Shown: positions 46,970 to 56,743 of the stretch, one piece after another
Numbering within the stretch: position 1 is the first letter of the stretch
Layout of the letters: each line of letters starts with the position of its first letter
Assembly (NCBI GenBank): GCA_016744725.1
Contig: JADGDW010000002.1
Coordinates: forward strand, 9,381 to 73,380
DNA length: 64,000 bases
DNA from: Candidatus Albibeggiatoa sp. nov. BB20
Lineage (GTDB): Bacteria; Pseudomonadota; Gammaproteobacteria; Beggiatoales; Beggiatoaceae
Direction: 5' to 3'
Notes under the pieces: model-generated
The model's database searches: none
Told to the model about the DNA's origin: nothing
Seen by the model: only the letters and a program-made list of their open reading frames with translations
Position numbers and translations under genes: made by a program

Positions 46970-48169
46970 TTAATTACAACCAGTGGGCTGTAAAACTTGT
47001 CGATTACCATTAATGGCTTCAATCAGTTTGCCATCTTGCAATGACATGTGTGTTTTCAGTTCTTCTTGTGTATCACTGCCATATTTTAGCAATCCGATTA
47101 ATTCCAAATCATCACCACGTCGAATCCCTTTGAACTCATAATGACTGGTTACGCCTGATGGCATGGTTTGGATATAATAGTGAACTTCAACAAAGTTTTG
47201 ATAAAAACTAAGCCTAACACTATAAAAATAATAAAGTTTTTCTCCATTAGATGCTGTTTTATGAGATTGTCCATAAAAACACATTGGAGGTTGTGATAAT
47301 TCAATGGTCTTTTTGAGGTTTTGATTGGTTATTTCTACCAATTCTCGGCGTGTAATATAACCTTGTTTTTCCACTCGAATCACATATTTCCCCGCTGCTA
47401 ATACCATATTAGGGCTATAAAGTTGATTAGTAGTCAAAATTTTAACCACTGCATCAGCAGGTTTGACTTCTAAATCTAAAATAAATTGATTCTTTAGTGT
47501 AGGTACAGCAAGTGGTTTAGCTCTAGTTTGAGGTGAAAATGAGGACGCTGAAGCTATCACAGGCGGTAGGATCACTTTGAGTTCTATGTCATCGTTAGTG
47601 ATGTTCACATCATGTTCTTGGCTTATATAGCCGCTGTGGCTCACTAATAATTTATATTTACCGGGGGCTAATAACATATCTTGTTCAAACATATATTTGC
47701 TATTTAGAAACTTGATTTTTGCATTACTTGGAATGGTCTCAATGCTCAAACTATATTCATCTGGTAACAGTTCATCATTTGGATGTAAACTAATTTGAAT
47801 ATCAGCAGTGGGATTGGCACTTGATGGATCGGCCTGATTTATTGGGGGAGTGTCCGTGTCATCGCTAATATTGGCACTAGTAGGTTTAGGCTGGTCTAAA
47901 GGGACTAAATCAACTTGTTCAAAAATATCAGCATTTTTTAAATTTATCCACTTGCGTAAAGTATGATAACCTTTTGCTTTTACCCGCAAATCATAGACAC
48001 CTGTTTTCAGTTCAATACCTTGACGAAATTTCGGTTTAATATTCCATATAAAAATTTTAGCATGAGCTTCTTCTGGAAATACATCAATGTATAAACGATG
48101 TGTTTCTGGATTAGCATGTACTGTATTCAATGTGGTCAGTAGTAGCATATAAGCAAATAACTTATACAT
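46970..48169 (-). CDS. Secreted protein with three PEGA domains
   Basis: The 399-residue protein has a signal peptide (MYKLFAYMLLLTTLNTVHA). Three PEGA-type beta domains follow: about 24-95 (LYIDVFPEEAHAKIFIW ... GVYDLRVKAKGYHT), 140-205 (LSIETIPSNAKIKFLN ... GKYKLLVSHSGYIS) and 230-292 (LDLEVKPADAVVKILT ... GKYVIRVEKQGYIT). A C-terminal domain of about 100 residues (CFYGQSHKTASNGEKLYYFY) is unassigned and has cysteines at both ends. PEGA domains occur in surface and periplasmic proteins; the function here is unknown. The strong GGAGG site lies immediately after the stop of the Lon-N gene, 13 bp upstream, so the genes are one operon. Confidence 0.82.
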   Translation of the reverse strand: MYKLFAYMLLLTTLNTVHANPETHRLYIDVFPEEAHAKIFIWNIKPKFRQGIELKTGVYDLRVKAKGYHTLRKWINLKNADIFEQVDLVPLDQPKPTSANISDDTDTPPINQADPSSANPTADIQISLHPNDELLPDEYSLSIETIPSNAKIKFLNSKYMFEQDMLLAPGKYKLLVSHSGYISQEHDVNITNDDIELKVILPPVIASASSFSPQTRAKPLAVPTLKNQFILDLEVKPADAVVKILTTNQLYSPNMVLAAGKYVIRVEKQGYITRRELVEITNQNLKKTIELSQPPMCFYGQSHKTASNGEKLYYFYSVRLSFYQNFVEVHYYIQTMPSGVTSHYEFKGIRRGDDLELIGLLKYGSDTQEELKTHMSLQDGKLIEAINGNRQVLQPTGCN

Positions 48170-48182
48170 TCTATACCTCCAT

Positions 48183-48764
48183 TTAGTCCCTAAAGCTTTG
48201 TTTTAAAATAGCTAAACGTCGGGTTGGGTCTGGCAATTCCAATAATTCTTGACGTTGTGCTAATGAGATGGGCAACAGTTCGGCCAAACGATAACTAACC
48301 CAATGTGCATTGGCATAGTCTAACGATATCTGCGGATAAATATTACCTAATTGTTGAATAATTTGCTCTAATAAATCGCCGAAAAACTGATATTCTGCTG
48401 TTAGCGTTGCTGAAGCCTCAGAAGGGAATAATTGCACTTTAGCTTCAATAAGTTGATTTTTCTTGGATTCTTGACTCAAAATTTTAAATTTTTGCTGCCC
48501 AACCACTTTGATAATCAATAAGTCATTTTCTTCTTTATCCCAATCAATAATTTTAGCGATTGTGCCAATATTATGTGTTAATGCAGCCTCTCCAACCTCA
48601 TTGCCATCATAAATAAGGCTAATACCAAAAGGTGTATTCTGTTTTAAACACTGACTTACCATTTCTAAGTAACGCGGTTCAAAGATGCGTAATGGCAATA
48701 AGCCATCAGGAAAAAGTACGCTGTGTAATGGGAATAGTGGAATTGTGATGATGTCATTCTGCAT
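48183..48764 (-). CDS. Lon protease N-terminal (substrate-binding) domain protein
   Basis: From the ATG at 48764 (MQNDIITIPLFPLHSVLFPD), which has a GGGGTGA site, it has 193 residues; longer versions run into ubiX without reason. It is a stand-alone Lon-N (PUA-like) domain: LFPLHSVLFPDGLLPLRIFE, RYLEMVSQCL, FGISLIYDGNEVG, then a helical bundle ending DPTRRLAILKQSF. There is no AAA+ or protease part. The role of such YcaO-unrelated single-domain proteins is unknown. It overlaps the ubiX 3' end by 11 bp. Confidence 0.88.
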   Translation of the reverse strand: MQNDIITIPLFPLHSVLFPDGLLPLRIFEPRYLEMVSQCLKQNTPFGISLIYDGNEVGEAALTHNIGTIAKIIDWDKEENDLLIIKVVGQQKFKILSQESKKNQLIEAKVQLFPSEASATLTAEYQFFGDLLEQIIQQLGNIYPQISLDYANAHWVSYRLAELLPISLAQRQELLELPDPTRRLAILKQSFRD

Positions 48765-49365
48765 GTTCACCCCAACGTGGTAGAAGCTGGTGTTCGATAG
48801 TGAGATGGTCAAGAATACGTGCCACCACAGTATCAGTGACATCTTGAATTGTTTTCGGCTGATTATAAAATGCGGGACTCGCAGGTAAAATAACCGCGCC
48901 TGCCTGAGATAATGTTAGCATATTTTGCAAATGAATTGGCGACAGCGGGGTTTCACGATGTACCAAAATTAATTGTTTACGCTCTTTTAAACTGACATCG
49001 GCCGCCCGCTCAATTAGGTTACGGCTTAAGCCATTAGCAATAGAGGCCAAAGAACCACTAGTACAAGGACATATCACCATCGCTCGACTAACGGAGCTTC
49101 CACTGGCAATAGGGGCTGTCCATTGCTCTAAATCATAAACATGTAGCCGCTCTGTTTGCGTTGCATATTGCTCTACTAATTGTGCTTTTAAATCTTTGGC
49201 TCGACTTGGTAAACTTAAACCCAGCTCCATTTTAATCACAAGTCTTGCAGGCTTGGACAATAGGAAATGCACCGTTTTTCCTGCTAAAAGCAGTTGCTCT
49301 AAAAGGCGGATGCCATAAATTGCACCAGATGCGCCCGTCATGGCAAGTGTTATGTTGTCAGACAT
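48754..49365 (-). CDS. ubiX: Flavin prenyltransferase UbiX
   Basis: UbiX makes the prenylated FMN cofactor used by UbiD in ubiquinone synthesis. The 203-residue protein has LAMTGASGAIYGIRLLEQL, the FMN-binding SGSSVSRAMVICPCTSGSLA and the conserved LVHRETPLSPIHLQNML. It is the first gene of the ubiX-Lon-N-PEGA operon. ubiD is not in the window. Confidence 0.96.
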   Translation of the reverse strand: MSDNITLAMTGASGAIYGIRLLEQLLLAGKTVHFLLSKPARLVIKMELGLSLPSRAKDLKAQLVEQYATQTERLHVYDLEQWTAPIASGSSVSRAMVICPCTSGSLASIANGLSRNLIERAADVSLKERKQLILVHRETPLSPIHLQNMLTLSQAGAVILPASPAFYNQPKTIQDVTDTVVARILDHLTIEHQLLPRWGEHAE

Positions 49366-49806
49366 TTTTAATTAATAATTTAACAGTGGACAATAAACAA
49401 ACAGTATACCAGCCTTTGAGCCAATAGAGTTGCCGCTATTTGGCTGTAGGACAGGCAGAATCAGGTGAAACCCAGCAAATAAAATAGTCAGGAAATAGCA
49501 AAAATAGACAGCATATCTGCAAACTATAGTCGTTTTACTTTAAAGTGATACAGGACTGGCAGTCCAAGACTTTAAAACTGATTGATATTTAAACAACAAC
49601 AGGATTGCCAGTCCTAACAGCCAAAACGAAATTGACTATAAATCCACCCATTAATGACTACGCATCGTATTCCATTAAATCTTTAAAACGATCTAAAATC
49701 ATTGTAAAATATTTTTTTGACATTTTTGCGTAACACAAGCTGTTTATTCCTCTTAATATTTTGTACCGAGGATCAAGGCTGTGAAACTGTAAGCAAAGTT
49801 TATCAA
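49366..49806. other. Spacer upstream of ubiX containing one MITE
   Basis: This 441-bp gap contains the MITE at 49525-49640 and otherwise AT-rich sequence that must hold the ubiX promoter and the 3' end of the kinase-like/phosphoesterase transcript. No small gene was recognised. Confidence 0.45.
49525..49640 (-). mobile_element. MITE-like element, copy 4 (116 bp, inverted)
   Basis: The ends are TATAGTCGTTTTAC and GAAATTGACTATA, the reverse complement of copies 2 and 3. The palindromes AGGACTGGCAGTCC and AGGATTGCCAGTCCT flank a spacer with TTGATATTTAAA. The ends pair over seven exact bases (TATAGTC/GACTATA). Confidence 0.85.
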
Positions 49807-51354
49807 TTACATATTTCGGCCATAACCGCGCAATAAATTAATCAATGGGTCAGGAAATTGATTCGTTTCCATGTCGTGGATTGTAGTATCAACATTATAT
49901 GAAAGGCGATGAAAATGAATTTTTTTATCTTGTTGGTCATAAATCGCAAATTGCGCCCCTAATTGTCCATTTCGAGGTTGACCTATAGAACCGGGACAAA
50001 TTAACGCATGGTTTACTTTAGATAAATCAAGGACTTCATCAGTTAAATGTTTATCAATTCGACCTTTGCGCACGTAGCCACCGGGTTGATGGGTATGACC
50101 ATGAAAACAAATGGGAATCTCTTTGCGTTCTAAAGCATTTAAATTATCTTGATAGGTCATTTCATACACATAGGCATTGAAAAATGTAGGATCAATCGGA
50201 GAACCATGCAAAAGCAACCAATTTTCATTATGTAAAATAGGCGGGAGTTCTTCTAACCATGTTTTGTGTTCTTGACTCACTCGCTGATATGTCCAATCTA
50301 AAACCCATTTTGCAGTACTAGAAAAACCTTTTTTAAACAGACCTGTAGCCAGCCCATGATCGTGATTACCTTTAATAAGTTCAAACCCTGTTTCTTGTAA
50401 ACGTTCAATACATTCAGTAGGATGAGGGCCGTAACCAACAATATCGCCAGCAACAATACCATGATTAATATTTTCAGTTTTAAGAAATGAGAGCACCGCA
50501 TCTAATGCAGGCAAATTGGCATGAACATCGGCTAGAACAGCCACATAACGGGTATTCTGATAGTTGATTTTTTCAACATTTTTTTGCTTAGCAGGGGTTT
50601 GTTGTAGTGAATCAATAAAGGTTTGGATTGCCTGTCTTTGTATTTCAGAGGGGAAATAGACATTTTTAATTAATTCAGATAGAACGATAAAATATTGTTT
50701 ATCTTGATATTGTTTGTAAATTTCATCACGCACAATCAGCCCAAATTGACTTGCAGTATCTTTGCTATTCAGCCATTCAGATGATCGAAAATAAACCCCG
50801 ACCATGTGTGCGCAAGAATTAAATCTATCCCACATATACACATCATCATCTAAATAATAAACCTCGCCTGCGGCATCTAAACCAAAATTAGAAAGCCCTT
50901 CATCAATACGTAAATCAAAGGTTTTTGCCATATAAAAATAATAATGAAAGATTTTCTGCAATACTTTTAGACGGGAATCTATGCTGGTATTTTCATCGCT
51001 AAACAATTGATGCACGGGTTGTAAGCGTGGGCAAATATTACCGACTAAGGCGGTTTCTTTTCCTTGTTCATGGGCGACAAACCAAGTTTTGTTAGGATGA
51101 TGGACTTGATATTTACGTTCTTTTTCTAGTGCTTGCTGAACCCAACGATTGGCAGAAAAAGCCGATAAATTGATTTCGTTATGAATTTTAACCACATGTT
51201 GTGTGGAGATATGCACTTGGGTGGAAGGCCGACCTGTAAATGTTTTACCATGTACTAGCTTAGTTTGTTCTTGTTCTAGCAATTGGTTCACATCATGGCT
51301 GGCATAAATGCTTTTTTCCCCAATTGCGCCTACAAGGGTAATTTCATAAGACAT
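49807..51354 (-). CDS. Kinase-like domain fused to a metallophosphoesterase
   Basis: The 515-residue protein has two parts. The C-terminal half (about 268-500) is a calcineurin-like phosphoesterase of the YfcE/MJ0936 type, with all metal motifs: VLADVHANLPAL (273-284), GDIVGYGPHP (303-312), GNHDHG (329-334), LLLHGSP and HGHTHQPGG. The N-terminal half looks like a reduced protein-kinase-like or aminoglycoside-phosphotransferase-like fold: HVVKIHNE with a candidate ATP Lys (K56), a catalytic-loop-like DEGLSNFGLD (151-160) and a metal-loop-like YYLDDDVYMW (167-176). A polypeptide that could both attach and remove phosphate is suggested. The kinase assignment is tentative. The gene is monocistronic and divergent from gdhB. 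Confidence 0.7.
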   Translation of the reverse strand: MSYEITLVGAIGEKSIYASHDVNQLLEQEQTKLVHGKTFTGRPSTQVHISTQHVVKIHNEINLSAFSANRWVQQALEKERKYQVHHPNKTWFVAHEQGKETALVGNICPRLQPVHQLFSDENTSIDSRLKVLQKIFHYYFYMAKTFDLRIDEGLSNFGLDAAGEVYYLDDDVYMWDRFNSCAHMVGVYFRSSEWLNSKDTASQFGLIVRDEIYKQYQDKQYFIVLSELIKNVYFPSEIQRQAIQTFIDSLQQTPAKQKNVEKINYQNTRYVAVLADVHANLPALDAVLSFLKTENINHGIVAGDIVGYGPHPTECIERLQETGFELIKGNHDHGLATGLFKKGFSSTAKWVLDWTYQRVSQEHKTWLEELPPILHNENWLLLHGSPIDPTFFNAYVYEMTYQDNLNALERKEIPICFHGHTHQPGGYVRKGRIDKHLTDEVLDLSKVNHALICPGSIGQPRNGQLGAQFAIYDQQDKKIHFHRLSYNVDTTIHDMETNQFPDPLINLLRGYGRNM

Positions 51355-51934
51355 GCTTATCTCACTTTTTAGTCTTTAAAAATACAGCTAGCTTATCCAT
51401 CATTGTCAATGTTTGTCACAAATCTCTGATGAGTAACAGCCAATACGCAAGACAGATACATTCAAATCACATTGTTTTTATTCATGATGGCATGGAATAT
51501 TTACATTTCTGATATTCAGTATATGCCTTGCTTGTTTGCTTAATCGGTGGCGTTTGCCTTTTGTATTATAAGACATCTTTAATATTTGTGAGATAAATCT
51601 ATTGTGTGGCATCAAGCTAGAAGTTTAGCTCTGAATTTAATCTATTCTGTATAAGATGTTATAAGCCTTCAAAATCCTCCTTAATTTACACCAATAAGCT
51701 AGAGCAATGATTAAAATAGAATTTACTATATCAATTCATCTTGGCGAATATATTGATTTTTTGCTGAGATAGAGGCGTATACTTTCTATAGTCATTTTAT
51801 TCTAAAGTGATACAGGACTGCCAGTCCTAACACATAAACCGAAATTGACTATACATCTTGCTTAAACTTATTTCGACTACATTTTTAGCATAAATAAGTT
51901 CACTCAAATCTCACCGATCCAAACAGGGGGAAGT
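51355..51934. other. Divergent promoter region between the phosphoesterase and gdhB genes, with a short MITE
   Basis: This 580-bp AT-rich region must contain two promoters. The only recognised structure is the 67-bp MITE derivative at 51787-51853. No gene is visible. Confidence 0.45.
51787..51853 (-). mobile_element. MITE-like element, copy 5 (67-bp internal-deletion form)
   Basis: It has both terminal sequences (TATAGTCATTTTATTC and CCGAAATTGACTATA) but a single palindrome, AGGACTGCCAGTCCT. The 49 bp missing relative to the 116-bp copies equals the distance between the two palindromes in the full element, as expected if they recombined. Confidence 0.85.
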
Positions 51935-54900
51935 ATGCCTGCCTTAACTGTTTTACAAAAATTACAACAACGCATTGTAGAAAAGTTTCCTCCAAGTCAG
52001 TCCGATGGTTTACAAATGTTTGCCGCATTATTTTTCTCTGATGTACCCGAGGAAGATATTAGCCAACGTCATCCCAGTGATTTATACGGCATGGTGGTTG
52101 ATTATTGGCATTTTTTGCAAACAATGGATGATTTACCCAAAGTGCGGGTATTTAATCCACAATTCGAGCAAAACGGCTGGCAATCCACACACAGCATTGT
52201 GTCAATTTTAACCGTAGATATGCCTTTTTTGATTGATTCGATTCGTATCGCATTAAATCAACTGGGCTTAACCGTACATTTGACCATTCACCCTACATTG
52301 TTATTGAAATACAACGAGCAGAATCAACTGGTTGGTATTGATAGATTAACAGAACAAACTGAAGGCCTTGTTGCATTAATCCATATAGAAATCGATCGGC
52401 ATACAGAAAAAGAAACTCAGCGTAATACCCAGCAAGCCATTCGAAATGTTTTAGAAGATGTGAGTTTAGTGGTCAATGATCGAGCCACAATGTATGACCA
52501 GCTAGAAACGATTCTGGAACAATTAGAGCAAAAACCCCCGCCGTTAGAAAAGCATGAAATTGTTGAAACTCACGCCTTTTTGCGTTGGTTGCAAGCCAAG
52601 CATTTTACCTTTTTAGGGTTTCGAGAATATAAGCTGGTCAAAGAACAGGATACATATCAGTTAAAGGTTGCAGCGGATTCAGGGCTGGGTATTTTACGCA
52701 ATACGAATGCTTCATTTTCCAGTAGTTTTGCTGAATTACCGAATACTATTCGACAAGTTGCGGCAAAACCCAGTTTATTGTTATTAAACAAAGCCAGTTC
52801 ACGCGCAACAGTGCATCGCCCGAGTTATATGGATTATATTGGCATTAAGAAAATCAACCAACAAGGTGAAGTGGTTGGCGAATATCGATTTTTAGGTTTA
52901 TATACCGCATCTGTTTATCATCTTAGCACCACGCATATTCCATTGTTACATAAAAAAATAAGTAAAGTCATTAAGTTATCTGGTTATCATACTGAAAGCC
53001 ATCGTGGACAAGCTTTGCTGAATATTTTAGAAAGTTATCCGCGTGATGAATTATTCCAAACAGATGTTGAAACTTTATCTAATATCAGTTTAGGTATTTT
53101 ACAACTTCAGGAAAGACAACGAGTTAAGCTGTTTGTACGCCCTGATGAATTTGGACGTTTTATTTCATGTTTGGTATTTGCACCGCGTGAACGTTATGAC
53201 ACTAAAATCCGCCAACAAATGCAGGATGTGTTACTGGAAGCATTTAACGGGCTGAGTGTTGAATTTACGGTTAATGTCTCAGAATCGATTCTTGCCCAAA
53301 TCCATTTTATTGTCCGAACTCATGCAGGCAGTTGCTTTGATTGTAAATTAGCTGAAATTGAAGCCCGTTTAGCTGAAATCACTCAAGCGTGGACAGACAG
53401 TTTGTATGACACCTTGTTAGAGCATTTGGGTGAAGAACGCGGCACAAAACTGTATCACCGTTATCAAGACAGTTTTCCTACCGTGTATCAAGAGGATTTC
53501 ACTGCTCGCCATGCCTTGTTAGATATTGAAAAAATGGAATCATTGGGCGATGAGAATGCGCTGGAAATGACGTTGTATCGTCCGTTGGAAAGTGTGAACG
53601 GGTCGTTGCGGTTCAAATTATTCCATTCTCAAGGACAAATTTCATTGTCTCGCTTATTGCCAATTTTGGAAAATATGGGCGTGGTGGTGATGAGTGAGCG
53701 TAATTATGAAATCAAGTTGGCTAAAACCTCAATTTGGATTCAAGAGCTGATTTTATCGCACGACTCAAAGCAAACCATTGATTTAAACGAACTGAAATCG
53801 ATATTTCAACAGACCTTTGCCAAAGTATGGCGACAAGAAGTCGCAAACGATGGTTTCAATTATTTGGTGCTCAAAGCGCAATTGAATTGGCGTGATATTA
53901 TCGTTTTTCGGGCGTATTACAAATATATTCAACAAATTGGCGCGACATTCAGTGCAAAATATACCCAGAATACTTTAGCTCATCATCCTGATATTGCGCG
54001 TTTATTACTCAATATATTCCACGTCCGATTTAATCCGATTGGTCGCCAAACCGCTGAGGACAACGCAGCTCGTGATAAAGAATTGCAAAGCCTGCTAGAC
54101 AAAATTGAACAAAGTTTAGATAGCGTTGAAAGTTTAGACGAAGACCGTATTTTAAGACGTTTTCTATCGGTGATTATGGCAACCATACGCACCAATTATT
54201 TTCAGTTGGATGCGGGTAAAAAGCCAAAATCTTACGTGTCATTTAAGTTTGATTCACAGCAAATTCCTGATATGCCAGAGCCTAAGCCGCTGTACGAAAT
54301 TTTCGTATATTCTCCGCAAGTTGAAGGGGTGCATTTACGTGGTGGCAAAGTGGCGCGGGGCGGTTTGCGTTGGTCGGATCGGCGGGAAGATTTCCGCACT
54401 GAGATTTTAGGTTTAGTGAAAGCCCAAATGGTTAAAAATGCCGTCATTGTGCCTGTGGGTTCAAAAGGCGGTTTTGTGGCTAAGAAACTCGGTAAAAATA
54501 GCAGCCGTGAAGAGATACAAAAACAAGGGATTGAATGCTATAAAACTTTTATTCGTGGCTTGTTAGATGTCACTGATAATTTAGTCGACAATCATATTGT
54601 GCCGCCCGTTGATGTGATTCGGCATGATGAGGATGACCCGTATTTGGTGGTGGCAGCGGATAAAGGAACGGCGACGTTTTCCGACATTGCGAATAGTATC
54701 GCGAAAGATTACGGCTTTTGGCTGGATGATGCGTTTGCCTCAGGTGGTTCGGCAGGTTATGACCATAAAAAAATGGGGATTACTGCGCGCGGGGCTTGGG
54801 AATCAGTGAAACGCCATTTTCGCCACCTTGGAGTGGATACCCAGAATCAAGATTTTACTGTGATTGGGGTCGGCGATATGTCAGGGGACGTATTTGGCAA

Positions 54901-56743
54901 TGGGATGTTATTGTCACCACATATTAAATTACAAGCGGCATTCAATCATTTACATATTTTTGTTGATCCCAAACCAGACCCAAAAACCAGCTTTGCTGAA
55001 CGTCAGCGTTTATTTGAGTTACCGCGTTCTACATGGGCGGATTACAATTCGACGTTAGTATCAAAAGGTGGCGGTGTTTTTGCGCGTAATGCCAAAGCCA
55101 TTGTATTAAGTCATGAAATGCAGAAAATGTTGGGTGTATCTCATTATTCCATGACACCGAATGAACTAATTAGAACTTTGCTATGTGCGCCTGTGGATTT
55201 ATTGTGGAATGGTGGAATTGGCACGTATGTGAAATCAGAAGCCGAGCATCATGCTGATGTGGGTGATAAAACCAATGATAATGTGCGAGTCGATGGGCAA
55301 GATTTACGCTGCAAAGTGGTGGGTGAAGGCGGCAATTTAGGTTTTACCCAATTAGGGCGGATTGAATATGCCTTAAATGGTGGGCGAATTTATACTGATG
55401 CGGTTGATAATTCTGCAGGGGTGGATTGTTCCGATCATGAAGTGAATATCAAAATTTTGCTCAATGCGGTGGTGGCAAATCAGGATATGACCTTGAAACA
55501 GCGTAATGCGTTGCTGGTTGAAATGACTGATGATGTGGCTAAATTGGTGTTGCGGGATAATTATTTACAAACCCAAGCAGTGAGTTTACCTTTATCAATT
55601 GGCGGCCAATTATTGGATGTACAAAGCCGTTTTATGCAGTTTTTAGAGCATCAAGTGAATTTAGATCGGGAATTGGAATTTTTACCTAATGATAAAGCAA
55701 TTCAAGCCCGACGCAAAAATCAACAAGGTTTAACCTCACCTGAAATTTCGGTGCTATTGGCGTACAGCAAAATTTATTTATATCAAGCTTTGCTCGCTTC
55801 TGATTTAGTTGATGATGGGTATTTGCAGAATTTGCTTCATGTTTATTTCCCTCAGCCATTACCTCAACGTTATACCCAGCAAATAAGCCAACATCGTTTG
55901 CAACGTGAAATTATCGCCACGTATTTGGTCAATGTGGTGGTGAATTATGGCGGCAATGAATTTATTTTTATTTTACAAGAGGAAACAGGTTTAACTGTAG
56001 CACAGCTTGTCCATGCGTATGTGGTGAGTTGGCAGGTGTTCAGCATGGCTGATTTATGGGCTGAAATGGAAGCATTAGATAATCAAGTCGCTAATGAAGT
56101 GCAAATGGCAATGATGTTGGATACACGCAAATTATTAGAGCGGGCCACTCGTTGGTTATTGCGTAATCCTCATGCTGATTTGGATATTGCTGAAACCGTG
56201 GATTATTTCAAATCAGGTGTGAATCAGTTGGCGGAAAACCTGTGGCAGTTTATGAGCCCGCATGATAAGCAAGGCGTTGAGCAAGTTGCACAAAATTGGA
56301 CAGAGAAAGGTGTACCCGAAGCTTTGGCGAAAAAAATAGCAAGCTTGACCGTATGGCTGTCAGCATTGGATGTGGTCGATGTGGCGAATGAAACTCAAGA
56401 AGATTTATTAACTGTGACCGAGGTGCATTTCAGTTTGGGTACGCAATTAAAATTGCATTGGTTACGCGACCAAATTAGCACTTTGCCACGTCAAAATCGC
56501 TGGGAATCTTTGTCTCGTTCCGCATTGCGTGATGAACTCTATAAAACCCATCGTCATTTAACCATGCAGGTATTGCAAAGTGTTCAGCATGATAATATAC
56601 AACAACGGGTTGAATTATGGTTGACTGAAAATCAAGCTGCGATTGAGCGTAGTGTACACATTTTTACTGAATTACAAGCGGTTGAAAAACCCGATTTATC
56701 TATGTTATCAGTTGCTTTACGTGAGGTGGGGCGTTTGGGTTAA
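51935..56743 (+). CDS. gdhB: NAD-specific glutamate dehydrogenase (180-kDa type)
   Basis: This enzyme oxidatively deaminates glutamate to 2-oxoglutarate. The 1602-residue length matches the large L-GDH class of Pseudomonas and Streptomyces. The N-terminal ~700 residues hold ACT-like regulatory domains (for example FGRFISCLVFAPRERYDTKI). The catalytic core includes GKVARGGLRWSDRREDF, VPVGSKGGFVAKKL, the dinucleotide region VIGVGDMSGDVFGNGM and CAPVDLLWNGGIGTYVK. The strong AGGGGGAAG site and ATG at 51935 fix the start. No neighbouring gene suggests an operon. Confidence 0.96.
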   Translation: MPALTVLQKLQQRIVEKFPPSQSDGLQMFAALFFSDVPEEDISQRHPSDLYGMVVDYWHFLQTMDDLPKVRVFNPQFEQNGWQSTHSIVSILTVDMPFLIDSIRIALNQLGLTVHLTIHPTLLLKYNEQNQLVGIDRLTEQTEGLVALIHIEIDRHTEKETQRNTQQAIRNVLEDVSLVVNDRATMYDQLETILEQLEQKPPPLEKHEIVETHAFLRWLQAKHFTFLGFREYKLVKEQDTYQLKVAADSGLGILRNTNASFSSSFAELPNTIRQVAAKPSLLLLNKASSRATVHRPSYMDYIGIKKINQQGEVVGEYRFLGLYTASVYHLSTTHIPLLHKKISKVIKLSGYHTESHRGQALLNILESYPRDELFQTDVETLSNISLGILQLQERQRVKLFVRPDEFGRFISCLVFAPRERYDTKIRQQMQDVLLEAFNGLSVEFTVNVSESILAQIHFIVRTHAGSCFDCKLAEIEARLAEITQAWTDSLYDTLLEHLGEERGTKLYHRYQDSFPTVYQEDFTARHALLDIEKMESLGDENALEMTLYRPLESVNGSLRFKLFHSQGQISLSRLLPILENMGVVVMSERNYEIKLAKTSIWIQELILSHDSKQTIDLNELKSIFQQTFAKVWRQEVANDGFNYLVLKAQLNWRDIIVFRAYYKYIQQIGATFSAKYTQNTLAHHPDIARLLLNIFHVRFNPIGRQTAEDNAARDKELQSLLDKIEQSLDSVESLDEDRILRRFLSVIMATIRTNYFQLDAGKKPKSYVSFKFDSQQIPDMPEPKPLYEIFVYSPQVEGVHLRGGKVARGGLRWSDRREDFRTEILGLVKAQMVKNAVIVPVGSKGGFVAKKLGKNSSREEIQKQGIECYKTFIRGLLDVTDNLVDNHIVPPVDVIRHDEDDPYLVVAADKGTATFSDIANSIAKDYGFWLDDAFASGGSAGYDHKKMGITARGAWESVKRHFRHLGVDTQNQDFTVIGVGDMSGDVFGNGMLLSPHIKLQAAFNHLHIFVDPKPDPKTSFAERQRLFELPRSTWADYNSTLVSKGGGVFARNAKAIVLSHEMQKMLGVSHYSMTPNELIRTLLCAPVDLLWNGGIGTYVKSEAEHHADVGDKTNDNVRVDGQDLRCKVVGEGGNLGFTQLGRIEYALNGGRIYTDAVDNSAGVDCSDHEVNIKILLNAVVANQDMTLKQRNALLVEMTDDVAKLVLRDNYLQTQAVSLPLSIGGQLLDVQSRFMQFLEHQVNLDRELEFLPNDKAIQARRKNQQGLTSPEISVLLAYSKIYLYQALLASDLVDDGYLQNLLHVYFPQPLPQRYTQQISQHRLQREIIATYLVNVVVNYGGNEFIFILQEETGLTVAQLVHAYVVSWQVFSMADLWAEMEALDNQVANEVQMAMMLDTRKLLERATRWLLRNPHADLDIAETVDYFKSGVNQLAENLWQFMSPHDKQGVEQVAQNWTEKGVPEALAKKIASLTVWLSALDVVDVANETQEDLLTVTEVHFSLGTQLKLHWLRDQISTLPRQNRWESLSRSALRDELYKTHRHLTMQVLQSVQHDNIQQRVELWLTENQAAIERSVHIFTELQAVEKPDLSMLSVALREVGRLG

